In this document: in pieces, positions 42,191 through 53,400 of the stretch | Position numbering within the stretch: the first letter of the stretch is position 1 | How the letters are laid out: the number at the start of each line of letters is the position of its first letter | From: Saposhnikovia divaricata | Taxonomy: Eukaryota > Streptophyta > Magnoliopsida > Apiales > Apiaceae | DNA: 64,000 bases | NCBI GenBank assembly: GCA_036435485.1 | Contig: CM071600.1 | Span: forward strand, 157,554,546 to 157,618,545 | Direction of reading: 5' to 3' | Notes under the pieces: generated by a model | Told to the model about the DNA's origin: nothing | The model's input: the letters and a program-made list of their open reading frames with translations, nothing else | The model's database searches: none | Program-made: the position numbers and the translations under genes

Positions 42191-45100
42191 TGTGACAATC
42201 CGAATTTTTCAAAATAAATTATTATTATTATTATTTAATTATGTTAATTAGTATTTAAAGGATGGAATAGGATTTGAGAATATTGTTGTGGAGTTCAATG
42301 ATATTTAGTATCGAGTTTATATGAGTATATTTGGATTTATGTGTGCCCCAATATTTTTATTTGTATTTTAGTGATTTAAAAGTATTTAAATCAAGTATTA
42401 TTGATCTTCAAAAAAAAATCTTTATTAAATTATTAGAGTTGGATAAAATCACGAAATCTTTTGTGATATTATCTTTATGATATTATTTAGTTTTTAAAAT
42501 TTATTGGAGAATTATTTTGGGTGTTTAAGTATTTTAGAATGATTTTAAGAGCTTTATTGTATTTAAAGGATCAAAACTTTGAAAATTCGTATTTAATTCA
42601 ATTTTGATCCTAAAAATATTTTAAAAATATGTGGGTGTTCATAATTTTACACTCTTTGTTTTAAAAATGAAAATCTTAATTTTCCACCAATTTTCTATTG
42701 GATTCCAATTTTTAAAAGTGTGTAGTATTTAATTGTATTGCTTTTAAATTGGTTTGGGCTTAGGCCCATTAGGTTAATTGAACACACACATCACAGCTCT
42801 TATACACTAACACAGCAGATATAATACACACAAAACACACACAGCCGCACATAGAGAAGAGATAAAGAGAGAAAGAAAGAGAGGGAGAGATGGAGGGATA
42901 GAAAACGCAGGAGAGAAAAGGCTGGAGAGATTATTGAATATTGGGAGAGATGAAGAGATATTTCAGAGGGAGCATCACGGAAGATAGAAGAAGGAATTTA
43001 CATGGAGAGATGCCGGAGAGATGTAGGCAGGTGGGAGAGAAAAATCGGTGAAGATGGAGAAAGAAAGAAGGAGAGAGGGAAAGAGAGAGAGAGAGAGGGA
43101 GAGATGGTGGATATTTCGGATCGGATCGGGAACGAAAAGGGTATAATTTCGTGTTCTTAATTATTTAATTTCCGTGTTAGATTATATTTAAATTTCGAGT
43201 TTAATTGTTGTGAATTTAATTAGTGTAATTTTCGATATGGGTTATATTAGTTATTTTTCTGTTCTGATTAAGCAGTTCATTATGTGGCTTGTTGTTGTCG
43301 GATTTGAAAACTGATTGCATATTCAGAATCCTTGCGAGAAAATACATGGAATGCATTCTTGAATCATGTAAATCGGATTAAAAATGAGTGAGTTATAGCC
43401 GGTCAAAGTTAGACCATTAGAGTTGACTTCGGGAATTTGTAGTTAAATCTTAATTTTCGAAGTTGGATTCAAGTTTTTGGAAAATGTTAATTATTATTTT
43501 TCGGGAGTCCAAATTGGGATTTTTGGAGAATATTAGAGTATTAATAGTTTGGATTATTGTTGGGTTTAATTGTGAGTCCGATTAAATGCTCGGGTTTAGT
43601 GATTGTTAAAAGCTAATTGTTATTTGTTAAGTGTGATTAGCGGATAATATGTGGAGTTATGTGGTTTACTTTTGAAATTGGTTCCAGTAAGGTCTAGATG
43701 CTAAATGTATAAACGAGTAATAGTATTTGGTAGAGGTCATAATTGTCAACTACTTGGTGGATTGGTAATGTTGGTATTATTTGTGGAGTTATATGAGTTG
43801 ACTAAATGGTAAGTATGGGAATACGTGATACATGTTAAATGTTAGAATTTTATAATAATTAGAATTGTGCTAGGGGTTATGAGAAGATCACAAGTTTTTA
43901 AATGTCAATATTTAAAGATTTGTGTAATTCTTTTCGACTAATCCCTAGGGCTTACGAATATCCATGATTAGCTATCACGAGTATAATTAATATACTTGAG
44001 TGATGTGATCATCGATATAGCGTAAGTAATAGTTAGTGCTAGGGGTTGTTCCCTAGGGCTTACGAACATCAATGATTGGTTGTCACGTGTATCATTAAAA
44101 TGCTTGAGAAATACGATCATTGGTGTAGCGTAAGTAGTAGTGTAATGTAAATTATTATGTGCTATGTGCCGCATGTCTAGGCGGATACTTTTCCTTATGT
44201 GCTAGGTGCCGCATGTCTGGGCGGGTACTTTTCTTACTTGTTTACTTTTATGTTGCTGCAAGTTGAGGTAGCTTTATTTTTATAAAAAAACAGGGTTGTA
44301 TTGTATTTGAGGGGCTGTGCCCATAGTCCGATAAACGAATAGGTCATGCCGAAATTTTCTGAAAATCTCCTGCATTTAAATTTATTTAACTTATTTGACT
44401 TTAATGGTCTAAAGGCATGTTTTGGGGTGCTAAATGTTTATGTATATGTATCAAGGAATTCATTTCGAGGATTAATTGTGTCTTGGGGTTTAATTTGTCT
44501 ATTTATGTATTAATTTGAGGATAATTGTTGTCTCGAGAATTTATGTGCTCTGTTGAAGATTAATTGTGATTTGAGGATTATCTATTAATTATTTTGTGTC
44601 ATAGAATGTCAATGACATTATAGTTTTTATATGTTAAGTGGAGTTGATTAAGTGTTATAATTGTTTGAGGTGATTAACACCAGGAATGTCCACTTTATAA
44701 AGGGGACCCTTCCATTTCGTTTTCTTTACTAAATGTGTTATGTGTACTAAATGTTAATAGAATAGTCGACTATAGGGAGGACACCTATAGTTTGACTTTA
44801 TATGATTTGGTGACAATTCCAAGTTGTGTTTACTCGAGATACGAGGTAGGACTGACACGTCTCGTAACTATTTCAGTACCATTAGGGTATAATCAAGTTG
44901 GAACGACGTGCATCAAAGAGGAAAGATCGAGGCATCGTATGAAGAAAGGTAAGTTACCTCCATGGAATCGCTTGGACAAGGTGCGAAGGAATTATTCGCG
45001 GTTTTCTGCTTTATGCTCAGGACCAGAGGCAAGTTTATCTATGCATACTCTATCCTTCAGAGTATTCGTATTTTGAAATATATGAAATGTGCGAACTAGA

Positions 45101-46626
45101 TTTAAATCCATAATTGCAAATTATTTACTTTATGCTCTATTGTTCAGAGTATATTTTATATCGAAAGTATGATGCATGTATTGCAAGTTTACTAACCCGT
45201 ACTCCATCGTTCGGAGTATTTATATTGTTATATATATATATAGTATGCTGATTAAGCTTCCGATATTCAAAAGCAAATATTCTTTCTAGTGGTTTATACC
45301 AGATTTTATCCATGCAATTTACATGCATATATATTATTGTTGAGCTGTTTATTACATGAGATGTTTGCAATTTATTTTATAAGTTGGTTTATATTGTTGA
45401 GACGTTTATCGAAATACTTCATTTGTATTCGTAGAAGAGATGATAAAGATATATTTAATAATATTTTCATACTACAGAATATTTATATTTAAAAGTGGGA
45501 TTATATATATCTATATATATATATATGAAGTAAGTTGTGGATTATTGCTTCTAAAAGCAAAAGTGACCGGAGTAACGCACCGACCCAAACTGTTGCATAT
45601 AAAGGGTGAAGGGCCGAGAAAGACGGCTCATCCTTCTGAGAAGTTTTATTTGGGTGGTTCGAGACGTCGACCATCCTTTCTATCGATAGAAAATGAGATG
45701 TGGCAATGGACTGATCATCCATTACTTGAGAAGGCGTTTCGAGAAGAAGTCCAATCTTAGATACCTTAGACTGTTAGCGGATGCCTTTGTGGTTCTGTTA
45801 ATAGTAGAGGGTGTTGATCCGAGAAGTTATTAAATTATATTCGAATGGTACTTTGAGAAGTCGTTGAGATTTATTTATTCCTTCATTTGATTAGTATTCC
45901 GAGATTTGTAAGAATTTCTGAGTTGATCTCTTTTCAAAAGTAATTATATTTATAAGTCGTATGGAGTAGTAAAAATATATTTTGAGTGAGTTGTGGTAGT
46001 ATTTTAGTATACTCTGTCATATACTTGCTGAGCGCCTCTTTCGCTCATTCTTGCTTTTGTTTAAATCTTATTTTACAGAGATAGATAGTGGATGCAGTTG
46101 ACTTAGTTTAGCTCGAAGCAGGGCAAGTCATGGATCGAGTTGATGATCGGCCCAGAGTGATTCTGTATTTTGAGTTTGTCTACCAGAGGTTTAGTTAGAC
46201 TGGTATGGTATTCATATTCCTGAGTTGTAATATTTGTTGTATTAGAATATTGTGGTTGTTGTATACCTTATGTCAAGGTGATACTAACAACATAAGACTG
46301 TATAAGAGAATTGTTGTACCAAGAGTTGTAAGTTATTATAAGTTTTTTTTGGATCTCTTGTTTCCAAGTCTATAACCTGAAAAGATTCTTGGTAGTTAGG
46401 GGTCGGATGTCTTGTTTTAGATTTAATAATTGCATTACTTGTTTGGTTGTTAAGGTTTTCCGCGGTAGCGACCCATATCCCTGACCCCGGATTTGGGGGC
46501 GTTACATAAAGGTAGTTAGGGGTCGGATGTCTTGTTTTAGATTTAATAATTGCATTACTTGTTTGGTTGTTAAGGTTTTCCGCGGTAGCGACCCATATCC
46601 CTGACCCCGGATTTGGGGGCGTTACA
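42191..46626 (+). repeat. 4.4-kb LTR
   Basis: Starts TGTGACAATCCG and ends GGGGGCGTTACA just before the primer site. It contains a purine-rich (GA)n region at 42855-43110, a duplicated stretch of about 110 bp around 43940-44130 (each half has CCCTAGGGCTTACGAA), a 43-bp doublet with GTGCCGCATGTCT at 44157-44240, and the tandem end unit at 46391-46626. Open frames inside (for example 44735-45076) have no recognised domain. Confidence 0.85.
46391..46626. repeat. Tandem duplication of the LTR 3' end (period 120 bp)
   Basis: Units 46391-46506 and 46511-46626 are identical by eye over 116 bp, separated by TAAA. A third copy at 47197-47312 is the 3' LTR end, preceded by GGGGGCGTTACAGAAA, which shows that the 3' LTR also had the doublet. 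Confidence 0.95.
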
Positions 46627-46629
46627 GAA

Positions 46630-46641
46630 TGGTATCAGAGC
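46630..46641 (+). other. Primer-binding site of the nested element
   Basis: TGGTATCAGAGC, 3 bases after the LTR end; initiator tRNA-Met type. Confidence 0.9.
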
Positions 46642-47180
46642 AAAGGTTATAGAAACTAGAAACAAGCAAGAGCGTAGGATTATATATATAGTTATGTGAG
46701 GGTGTCTGAACTCACATAGAGTTCGTGTTGGATTATCGGATATATTCCAATGAGTAAGTCGAGATTAGGATTCTACCTTAGGATGATGGTTCCGAGCCGA
46801 GTAGATTTCCTTGTGATTGGAGATAGTGGCAGTAGAGTCTTTAAAGACTGCTATGAGTTGTTATCGATGTAGGGTATCGTATATTTTAAGACGTTGCGAA
46901 GAGAGTTTAGAATTGATTGATCGTTCGTCAGAAGAGCCGATCGAGGATGCATCTGTGGAGATCGCGGTAATATTCTTTTTCATCTATAATTTATTTGATA
47001 CTCCTTCACTGGAAGATTGTGTTAGAAGATATATTCCGTCTTCTAAGTTATAGTTCTTTTAAACATTTGTATTCACCCGAATGTTGGGTTTCGATTGTGT
47101 CAGAGGCTGTCATGATACCTATTTTTCAGGTTTTTCTGAAGCCCTGATAGGTTTGTTCAAATTGAACTTCTGCCTTAATT
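46642..47180 (+). other. Internal remnant of the nested element
   Basis: About 540 bp after the primer site, without recognisable coding. A 78-codon frame (46817-47053) shows no gag motif. Probably 5' untranslated leader joined by deletion to the 3' LTR end. Confidence 0.5.
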
Positions 47181-47312
47181 GGGGGCGTTACAGAAAGGTA
47201 GTTAGGGGTCGGATGTCTTGTTTTAGATTTAATAATTGCATTACTTGTTTGGTTGTTAAGGTTTTCCGCGGTAGCGACCCATATCCCTGACCCCGGATTT
47301 GGGGGCGTTACA
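47181..47312 (+). repeat. 3' LTR remnant
   Basis: Twelve bases of the penultimate LTR unit end, a GAAA spacer and one full 116-bp end unit, terminating in GTTACA next to the CTGGA target copy. Confidence 0.9.
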
Positions 47313-48290
47313 CTGGAAGCTCACTTAGAACACTTAAAGTGCATTTTCACTAAACTGCGAGAACACAATCTTTATGTCAAGAGGGAGAAATGTGAGTTCT
47401 GCAGGGAGGAGAGCCAAGGAATGGTGAAGATGGACAAGAGGAAAGTCGAGGCCATTATTGATTGGCCTGCCCCGAAAAAGGTAGCAGAGTTGAGATCTTT
47501 TCTTGGTCTTGCTAACTATTATCATAAGTTTATACAGGGATACTCGAAGAAAGTAAATGTCTTGACAGATTTGCTAAAGAAGGATCATGTTTGGGAATGG
47601 AATGATGAGTGTGAAGCGGCGTTTGAGGAGCTGAAAGTTGCAGTTGATTCAGAGCCCGTACTCAAACTTCCAGATTTTGGGGTGCCATTTGAGGTGCACA
47701 CTGATGCTTCTGATCGTGCAATTGGTGGAGTGTTGGTTCAGTTGGGACATCCGGTGGCATATGAAAGTCGAAAGCTAAAAGATGCTGAATAGAGGTACAG
47801 TACTCATGAAAAGGAGATGACTGCAGTGGTTCATTGTTTGGAGGTGTGGAGACACTACTTGCTGGGAGCGGAGTTCGTGGTTTGCACAGACAACGTGGCA
47901 AACACTTATTTCAAGACTCAGAAGAAGCTGACCCCAAAGCAGGCCCGTTGGCAGGAATTTTTGGAAGAATTCGATTTTTTATGGCTGCATAAGCCGGGAG
48001 CACAAAACCAGGTAGCCGATGCACTAAGCAGAAAGGTGCAAGAGTTTGTGGCATCCATGACAGTGGTGGACACTGAGTTTCTAAAGGAGATCAAAAAGCA
48101 GTCGAAGACAGATGCGGTGTATGGTAAACTTGTGGAGGAAGTGAAGACAGGGGTGGTTCGCAAGTATTGGCTGGAAGATGGGTTGTTGTATTGTAAAGGC
48201 AGTCGACTTTATGTTCCACATGGGGAACTCTCCGGCAGCGAATCTTGTAAGAGTCTCATGATGCTAAATGGGCAGGACATCCGGGGGTAG
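47313..48290 (+). pseudogene. Chromovirus RT end, RNase H and integrase N-terminus
   Basis: Resumes RT with LKCIFTKLREHNLYVKREKC; the SQGMVKMDKRKVEAIIDWP block shows a short deletion. RNase H has VPFEVHTDASDRAIGGVLVQ; a TAG at 47790 interrupts, then RYSTHEKEMTAVVHCL, VVCTDNVANTYFKT and VADALSRK follow. Then comes the integrase linker up to LYVPHGELS; a frameshift near 48235 leads to a stop at 48288. In another frame the HHCC zinc region continues (H-D-A-K-W-A-G-H-P-G-V-A-R-M). Confidence 0.9.
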
Positions 48291-48364
48291 CGAGGATGCT
48301 AGCATTGCTGAGTAGATCCTACTATTGGTCGAAGATGATGGATGACGTTGAGGTATAAGTCAAG

Positions 48365-49165
48365 TTGTGCTTGGTGTGCCAACTTGACAAGACTGAAAGG
48401 AAGAAGGAAGCTGGACTTCTACAACCTTTACCTATTCCAAATAGACCGTGGCAGTCAGTATCTATGGATTTTATTCTTGGGTTGCCTCAGGTGGAGGGAA
48501 AGGGGTCAATCTTTGTGGTGGTTGATCGGTTTTCGAAGTATGCTGTGTTCATTCCTGCGCCGAAGGTGTGTACAGCAGAGACAGCAGCTGGCCTATTCTT
48601 TCAGCATATGGTGAAACATTTTGGGTTGCCAGAGGATATTATTAGTGATCGTGATAGCAGGTTCACAGGGCGGTTCTGGACATCATTGTTTCGGTTTTTG
48701 GGAAGTGAGTTGGAGTTTTCTACTGCAAATCATCCTCAAACGGATGGTCAGACGGAACGGATGAATCAGCTACTGGAGGAGTATCTCAGGCACTATGTTT
48801 CAGCTAGTCAGAAAAATTGGCTAGAGTTGATGGATGTAGCACAGTTCTGCTACAACTTACCGCAGTCTTCGGCGACTGGCGAGAGCCCCTTCGAGGTGAT
48901 TTTTGGGTTTCAGCCGAGAACCCCAAACGAAGTGGCAATTCAAAAATCAGGTGGTACTTGTCCTGCAGCTTACAGGTATGTGTTTGGTAGACAGGAGATG
49001 GTCGATGAAGCCAAAGCTAGTCCGGAGAAAGCTATTTGGAGGATGAAGAAGTACGCTGATAGAGAGCATCGTCCCTTAGAGTTTGAGGTTGGCAACCAGG
49101 TGTTGTTGAAGTTGACACCACAGATCTGGAAGAAGATAAAGTCCAGAAAAATTCACAAGGGGTTA
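48365..49165 (+). pseudogene. Chromovirus integrase core and C-terminus
   Basis: The frame has CLVCQLDKTERKKEAG (end of the zinc finger), then the catalytic core: SMDFILGLP (first Asp), IISDRDSRFTGRFW (second Asp) and the D-x35-E Glu region with TANHPQTDGQTERMNQLLEE. After the core come GFQPRTPNEVA and the GPY/F-type tail VLLKLTPQIWKKI. Similarity ends near 49165; the remaining codons to the stop at 49202 are unrelated. A stop at 48356 separates it from the N-terminal part. Confidence 0.92.
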
Positions 49166-49414
49166 GTAAACCCCGCGGAGACCTTGTTATTGGATTCTTC
49201 TTAATTAATGGAATTTCTTTCTTTAAAAAAAATTTTGGGTCGTAAACCTTGTTTTGCTAATATTCCTTAATGAAATCTATTTTTTTGTGCAAAAATCCAA
49301 CTTATCTTATGCAAAAATTGTATAACCAATTATATGTACCTAACATTCTTTGATAAAGTTTTACGTGAGTATAAAAAGACATTTGAGAAAAAGGAGAGGA
49401 TTAGTGTACGTGCG
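49166..49414. other. Junction between the transposon stack and the ABCC13 upstream region
   Basis: About 250 bp of AT-rich DNA without motifs, marking the truncated end of the chromovirus. Confidence 0.4.
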
Positions 49415-49880
49415 TGTTTGACTCCCCATTTAAGTGACCTTAAATGATGACAAACCGGCTTATGAGACATGTTCGGCAAAATAAGTTGAACGTGCTTATT
49501 TATATAAATAAGTTGATAAGTTGAAAGTTGTAAATCCTAACATTTAACTTTCAACTTATTCTGTTTTCTCGATACACACAATATATAATATCCTTCAAAT
49601 CTTTAAAATCATACATCTTTTGATCCGTGCATTAGAAAATTGATATGTAAATATCAAATTTCTCTACTCATCGAGATCTATCTATTGATATATTGATATA
49701 TATTAAAAAACAAATATTTTGAAAATAATAAAAAAAGTTAACTTATAAGTTCTAATTTACCAAACATTCTACTGATTTATAAGTTCTGATTTACCAAACA
49801 CACTTGACTTATAAGGTCTGATTTACTTATTACTTATATGACACTTATTAACTTTTAAACTATAAATTACTTTTAAAATG
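49415..49880. mobile_element. hAT-like MITE, upstream copy
   Basis: Homologous to 55142-55637 over most of its length: both share TTCTCGATACA, AATATATAATATCCTTCAAA and several TTCTGATTTACCAAACA repeats. The terminal repeats of this copy are degraded, so the ends are approximate. It ends about 420 bp before the ABCC13 start codon. Confidence 0.7.
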
Positions 49881-49892
49881 GAAAGAGAAAAA

Positions 49893-50040
49893 GGACCCTG
49901 AGATATATCTCAGGAAACTTTTCCTAAGATACATACAAACTAACTCTAAATTTTCTTGGGCCCGCAGGGCTAATCACCTTATTTTTGCATATAAAAGATG
50001 GATATCTTAGGGAACTTACCTGAGATATATTTCAGGTTCC
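49893..50040. mobile_element. 148-bp foldback MITE
   Basis: The left end GGACCCTGAGATATATCTCA and the reverse-complemented right end GGAACCTGAAATATATCTCA match at 18 of 20, and similarity extends to about 42 bp each side, so nearly the whole element folds back. No coding and no clear target duplication. It lies about 260 bp upstream of the ABCC13 start. Confidence 0.7.
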
Positions 50041-50168
50041 CAACCTCAAATGAAAAATGATAGATTTACATAAATTTTTATAAAAAGTTCCTAGATATCC
50101 CAAACGGACTCTACATTTGATTATTTCCACTTCCACTTACACCTTCCGTCATCTCTTTTGGATCCCAT

Positions 50169-50174
50169 CACGTG
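50169..50174 (+). promoter_or_regulatory. G-box upstream of ABCC13
   Basis: CACGTG, about 125 bp upstream of the start codon: a bZIP/bHLH binding core often found in light- or ABA-responsive plant promoters. The position could be promoter or 5' UTR; the transcription start is not known. No convincing TATA box was found. Confidence 0.4.
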
Positions 50175-50299
50175 AGTGTTGTGTTGTTGTTGTGTTTAGG
50201 GTGCAATAATAGTGTTGAAGGTGCCTGCCTTTACTTTTCTCAGCCTTGAGCGCTATAACATAGAACTACTTCTTTGTGTTTTCATCATCAAATTAACTC

Positions 50300-50353
50300 A
50301 TGGAACTGTTCAATCTTATCTGCCCTAATTCTCCATACGTACGTTTTCTATAG

Positions 50354-50424
<71 letters not shown>

Positions 50425-53400
50425 ATATTTAAGTTTTTATTTTATTTATATGTTCCCGTTTCTAATCTTCATTCCTATCAAATTTGTTTTTTATTTTTAT
50501 TTTTGCTGTATTCTTTATTCTCTGTTATTTATAATTTTGGTACTCTGATGTTTAGGTATGGAGTGCCCATGGAGTCTCAAAGTGTCTTGATGATGTATAT
50601 CCTTTTTTTTATAACGTGCTCGTGCTCAGTATTTTTGTACTATGGTCCACACATGTATTCATAATTTTTTTAAAGAAAATTCCTTAATGATATCTACGTT
50701 TTTCGGTTTTGGAGTTAATGTAGTATCTGCAGTTTTAGTTGGTCTACTTGGAATTATGAAAAGGAAGGCCAGAGGAAACATAAGGGTATGTATGTTCTAA
50801 TTCAGTGGTAAGATGTTTGCTGGTTTATGTCAACTTTGACTGAACGTTTAATAGTTGAGTAAGTTGTTGAAAATGTGGGTTTTTTTTTTTGGTATGATTT
50901 CTCCTACTTCTTCGTGCCGGTCATACTTTTAAACAAAATAGCATTATCTTCATGTTAAATTTTTTGACATATTGGTTTGCACACCTCACCGTTGAAATTT
51001 TCTCAGATTTTTGATAGATTTGTAATGGACTAAAGGATTGTAAAGTGATATAAAACTACTAGTTTAATCATGTCATATGTTGTACATTCAAGTGACTCTT
51101 ACCTGATTATATTTGATTTTGATTTTTTAATAGAGGTCAGCTTGTTTACTGAATTTGCAAAACTCAATGTATTATTGCATTATATTAAAAATATAATTGA
51201 TTTTCGATTATTGGTACAAAAATATGTTTCCGTCCAATTGGTCGAAAGTGACTCTGCCTTTACCATCGCTTATGTTGATAAGTGGTGTATCCCTTTTCCT
51301 CCAATGCACAGATCAATCCGGGAGAGACGATCCCCTTTCATGTTCTTCCCGTGATTGGGGCACTAGTGGCATGCATTGACATTGGTTTTCTTTTGAGGAC
51401 TACATTGAATGGTTATCCAGTTATGTATCACGAGTGGCTCCTTAGATTGTCTCAGCTGTTAGACTGGGTATGTTTATATAGATGGTTCTCATATCCTTGC
51501 AATATCACCAAATCTCCTTTTTTGAATCTGGGCTAACATTTGCGCCTTCTCCTGTCCCACAAAAATAGGTTACTATTCTTCTTGTCTCAAAGTGCAAGTA
51601 CTGGTTCTTTGTCTTTTCTGACTGGATTCTGTGCGTTTGGTGGATCATCAAGGCATTTTGTTGGGTCCCCCATCTACAAGCAATCTTTTCTTCTTCGGAG
51701 GCAAGTTTGTTAAAATAATTTGCTGCTAAGTATCCACATTCCAGTTTAGTGAGAAGGAAATGTTATGGGTTGCAGAGTAGCCTAGTTGTAAACTCCTTGT
51801 GTTCTTTTGCTAAGAACTTTCCATGATGATATATAACAATACGAAGTTCCAGTTTTTTTAAAGAGATTTGTTCATATGTGCTTGTTTTTATGAGGTACAA
51901 AAGAAGTGATTTCACTTCTAGTTATATGATTAATGTCTCTCAGACGTAGAATTGGTACATGAGTTTTTGTCCCTTTACAAGTGAAGACAACTCTGGCCCT
52001 TGTACATAATGTGATTAATGACATACAATAATATGCCTGCATAGGTGAATCGTGAATACATGCCATACTCAATTCCTTACTTCTAGGAGAGTCTTACTAT
52101 TATCTTTTTGGCAGGCTGTAATATGTCTTAAAGAGAGCTTGCGATTGTTGCTGGATGTCATGTTTGGAATCTTAATTATATATATCAGAATGAAGCGAAC
52201 ATCTCTAAAGAGCAGGTAGGATCATGTGGATGACCAGGTTCATAAACCAATGACATTATGTAAACAAGATTCCTAAGAAAGTGAGAAGCTTCATAGTTCA
52301 CCAATATTCTGTACACATTCTCTTGAACTAGTCTTAGCACTTAGCAGATGTGTGGCTTACTCTACCCGGACATTTACAAGGTCTTGGTACTATCCTTGTG
52401 CACAGTAATTATGAGTTCTTTCATAAAAGTGTTAATGACTTGCTGATTATAATTTATGAATGCTTCTGTCACTTTTATACTTTTTAAACATATCTTTTGT
52501 ATCCATATTTTTTTGCTTTTTGGGCTTAAAGGGAATGAAGGTATTAGAATATTTGTTTTTTCTTAAATTGCTTCAACTACAAGTTGCTATATATTAATGT
52601 TGCTTGTTCATTAGTAACCTGGATATTAGTTCATTTTTTTTACTTAATATCTATTGTTGTTGATTAGACTTGTAATTTTATTATCTTGTTGACTGTCAAT
52701 CGTATGCTGAAGTTTTTCTAAATATGTAGTTCAGCTGAGGTTTTACTTCTTTCACATGAAATGGACATTGAAAAAGGTCATCAACTGGAACATGTACGTA
52801 ATTTTGCTGCTATTCTGTGAGATGTATATTATGTTCGGGCAATATTACTCTGATCCTCTAGTTAAAGCTTTTAAGTCTTTTAAGCTTTTTCTTTTTTCTT
52901 TTAGTTAACAAGGTCAAATAAATTTATGTGCTTGTTTACTCTCTTCTCAAAGGAAAAGGCTTATAGCATTTGGCAACAAATGTCATTTAAAGCTATATCT
53001 TCTGTGCTGGAACGTGGGGCAGGAAAGCAACTTGACTTTGAAGACCTGCTTGAGCTACCTGTTGACATGGATCCTTTCTCATGTCACCTGATGCTGTTAA
53101 GCTGTTGGGAGAGGCAGAAAAAAACTGGTCAGCCATCACTATTTAAAACAATATGTTCTGCATATGGATGGTCATATATTCGGCTTGGTCTTCTGAAGGT
53201 ATTTTATTAAAAAGCTTATTCTTACAACAATGAAAAACATGCATATTTGGAAAGTAAAAGTTATGTAAAAATAGTAGTACTTGATATTTCCCTTCAAATT
53301 TAAAGACGTGTAATTACTCTAATTAGGAGTAATGCCTCAAAAACCACTTCTTGTACAAAAAAAATTGAAGAAAAAGCACTTATGCGATGCTGAGTTAACC

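Larger units (their letters stand above)
42191..47312 (+). mobile_element. Large-LTR gypsy derivative with nearly all internal DNA lost
   Basis: 5122 bp inserted in the chromovirus RT gene with a perfect 5-bp duplication CTGGA (42186-42190 and 47313-47317). It consists of a 4436-bp LTR, a primer site, about 540 bp of noncoding internal DNA and a 132-bp remnant of the 3' LTR. The outer ends are intact TG...CA. Hence it inserted as a complete element and later lost its interior and most of the 3' LTR. It is of the same family as the left gypsy LTR. Confidence 0.9.
40582..49165 (+). mobile_element. Chromovirus-type Ty3/gypsy element, truncated and split
   Basis: Gag, protease and RT at 40582-42190, then after the inserted element the rest of RT, RNase H and integrase at 47313-49165. 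No LTR or primer site remains: the left end joins the LINE, and the right end stops in the conserved region after integrase near 49165. The integrase tail (LLKLTPQIWKKIKS, then H-K-G-L) resembles the chromodomain-bearing Galadriel/Reina-like chromoviruses, but the chromodomain itself is deleted, so the clade is tentative. Confidence 0.8.

Noticed and set aside
50595..50698. Broken splice site (GT...CG intron) suggesting an ABCC13 pseudogene
   Set aside because: Shifting both borders by two and one bases gives a perfect AT-AC U12 intron with correct branch site and reading frame.
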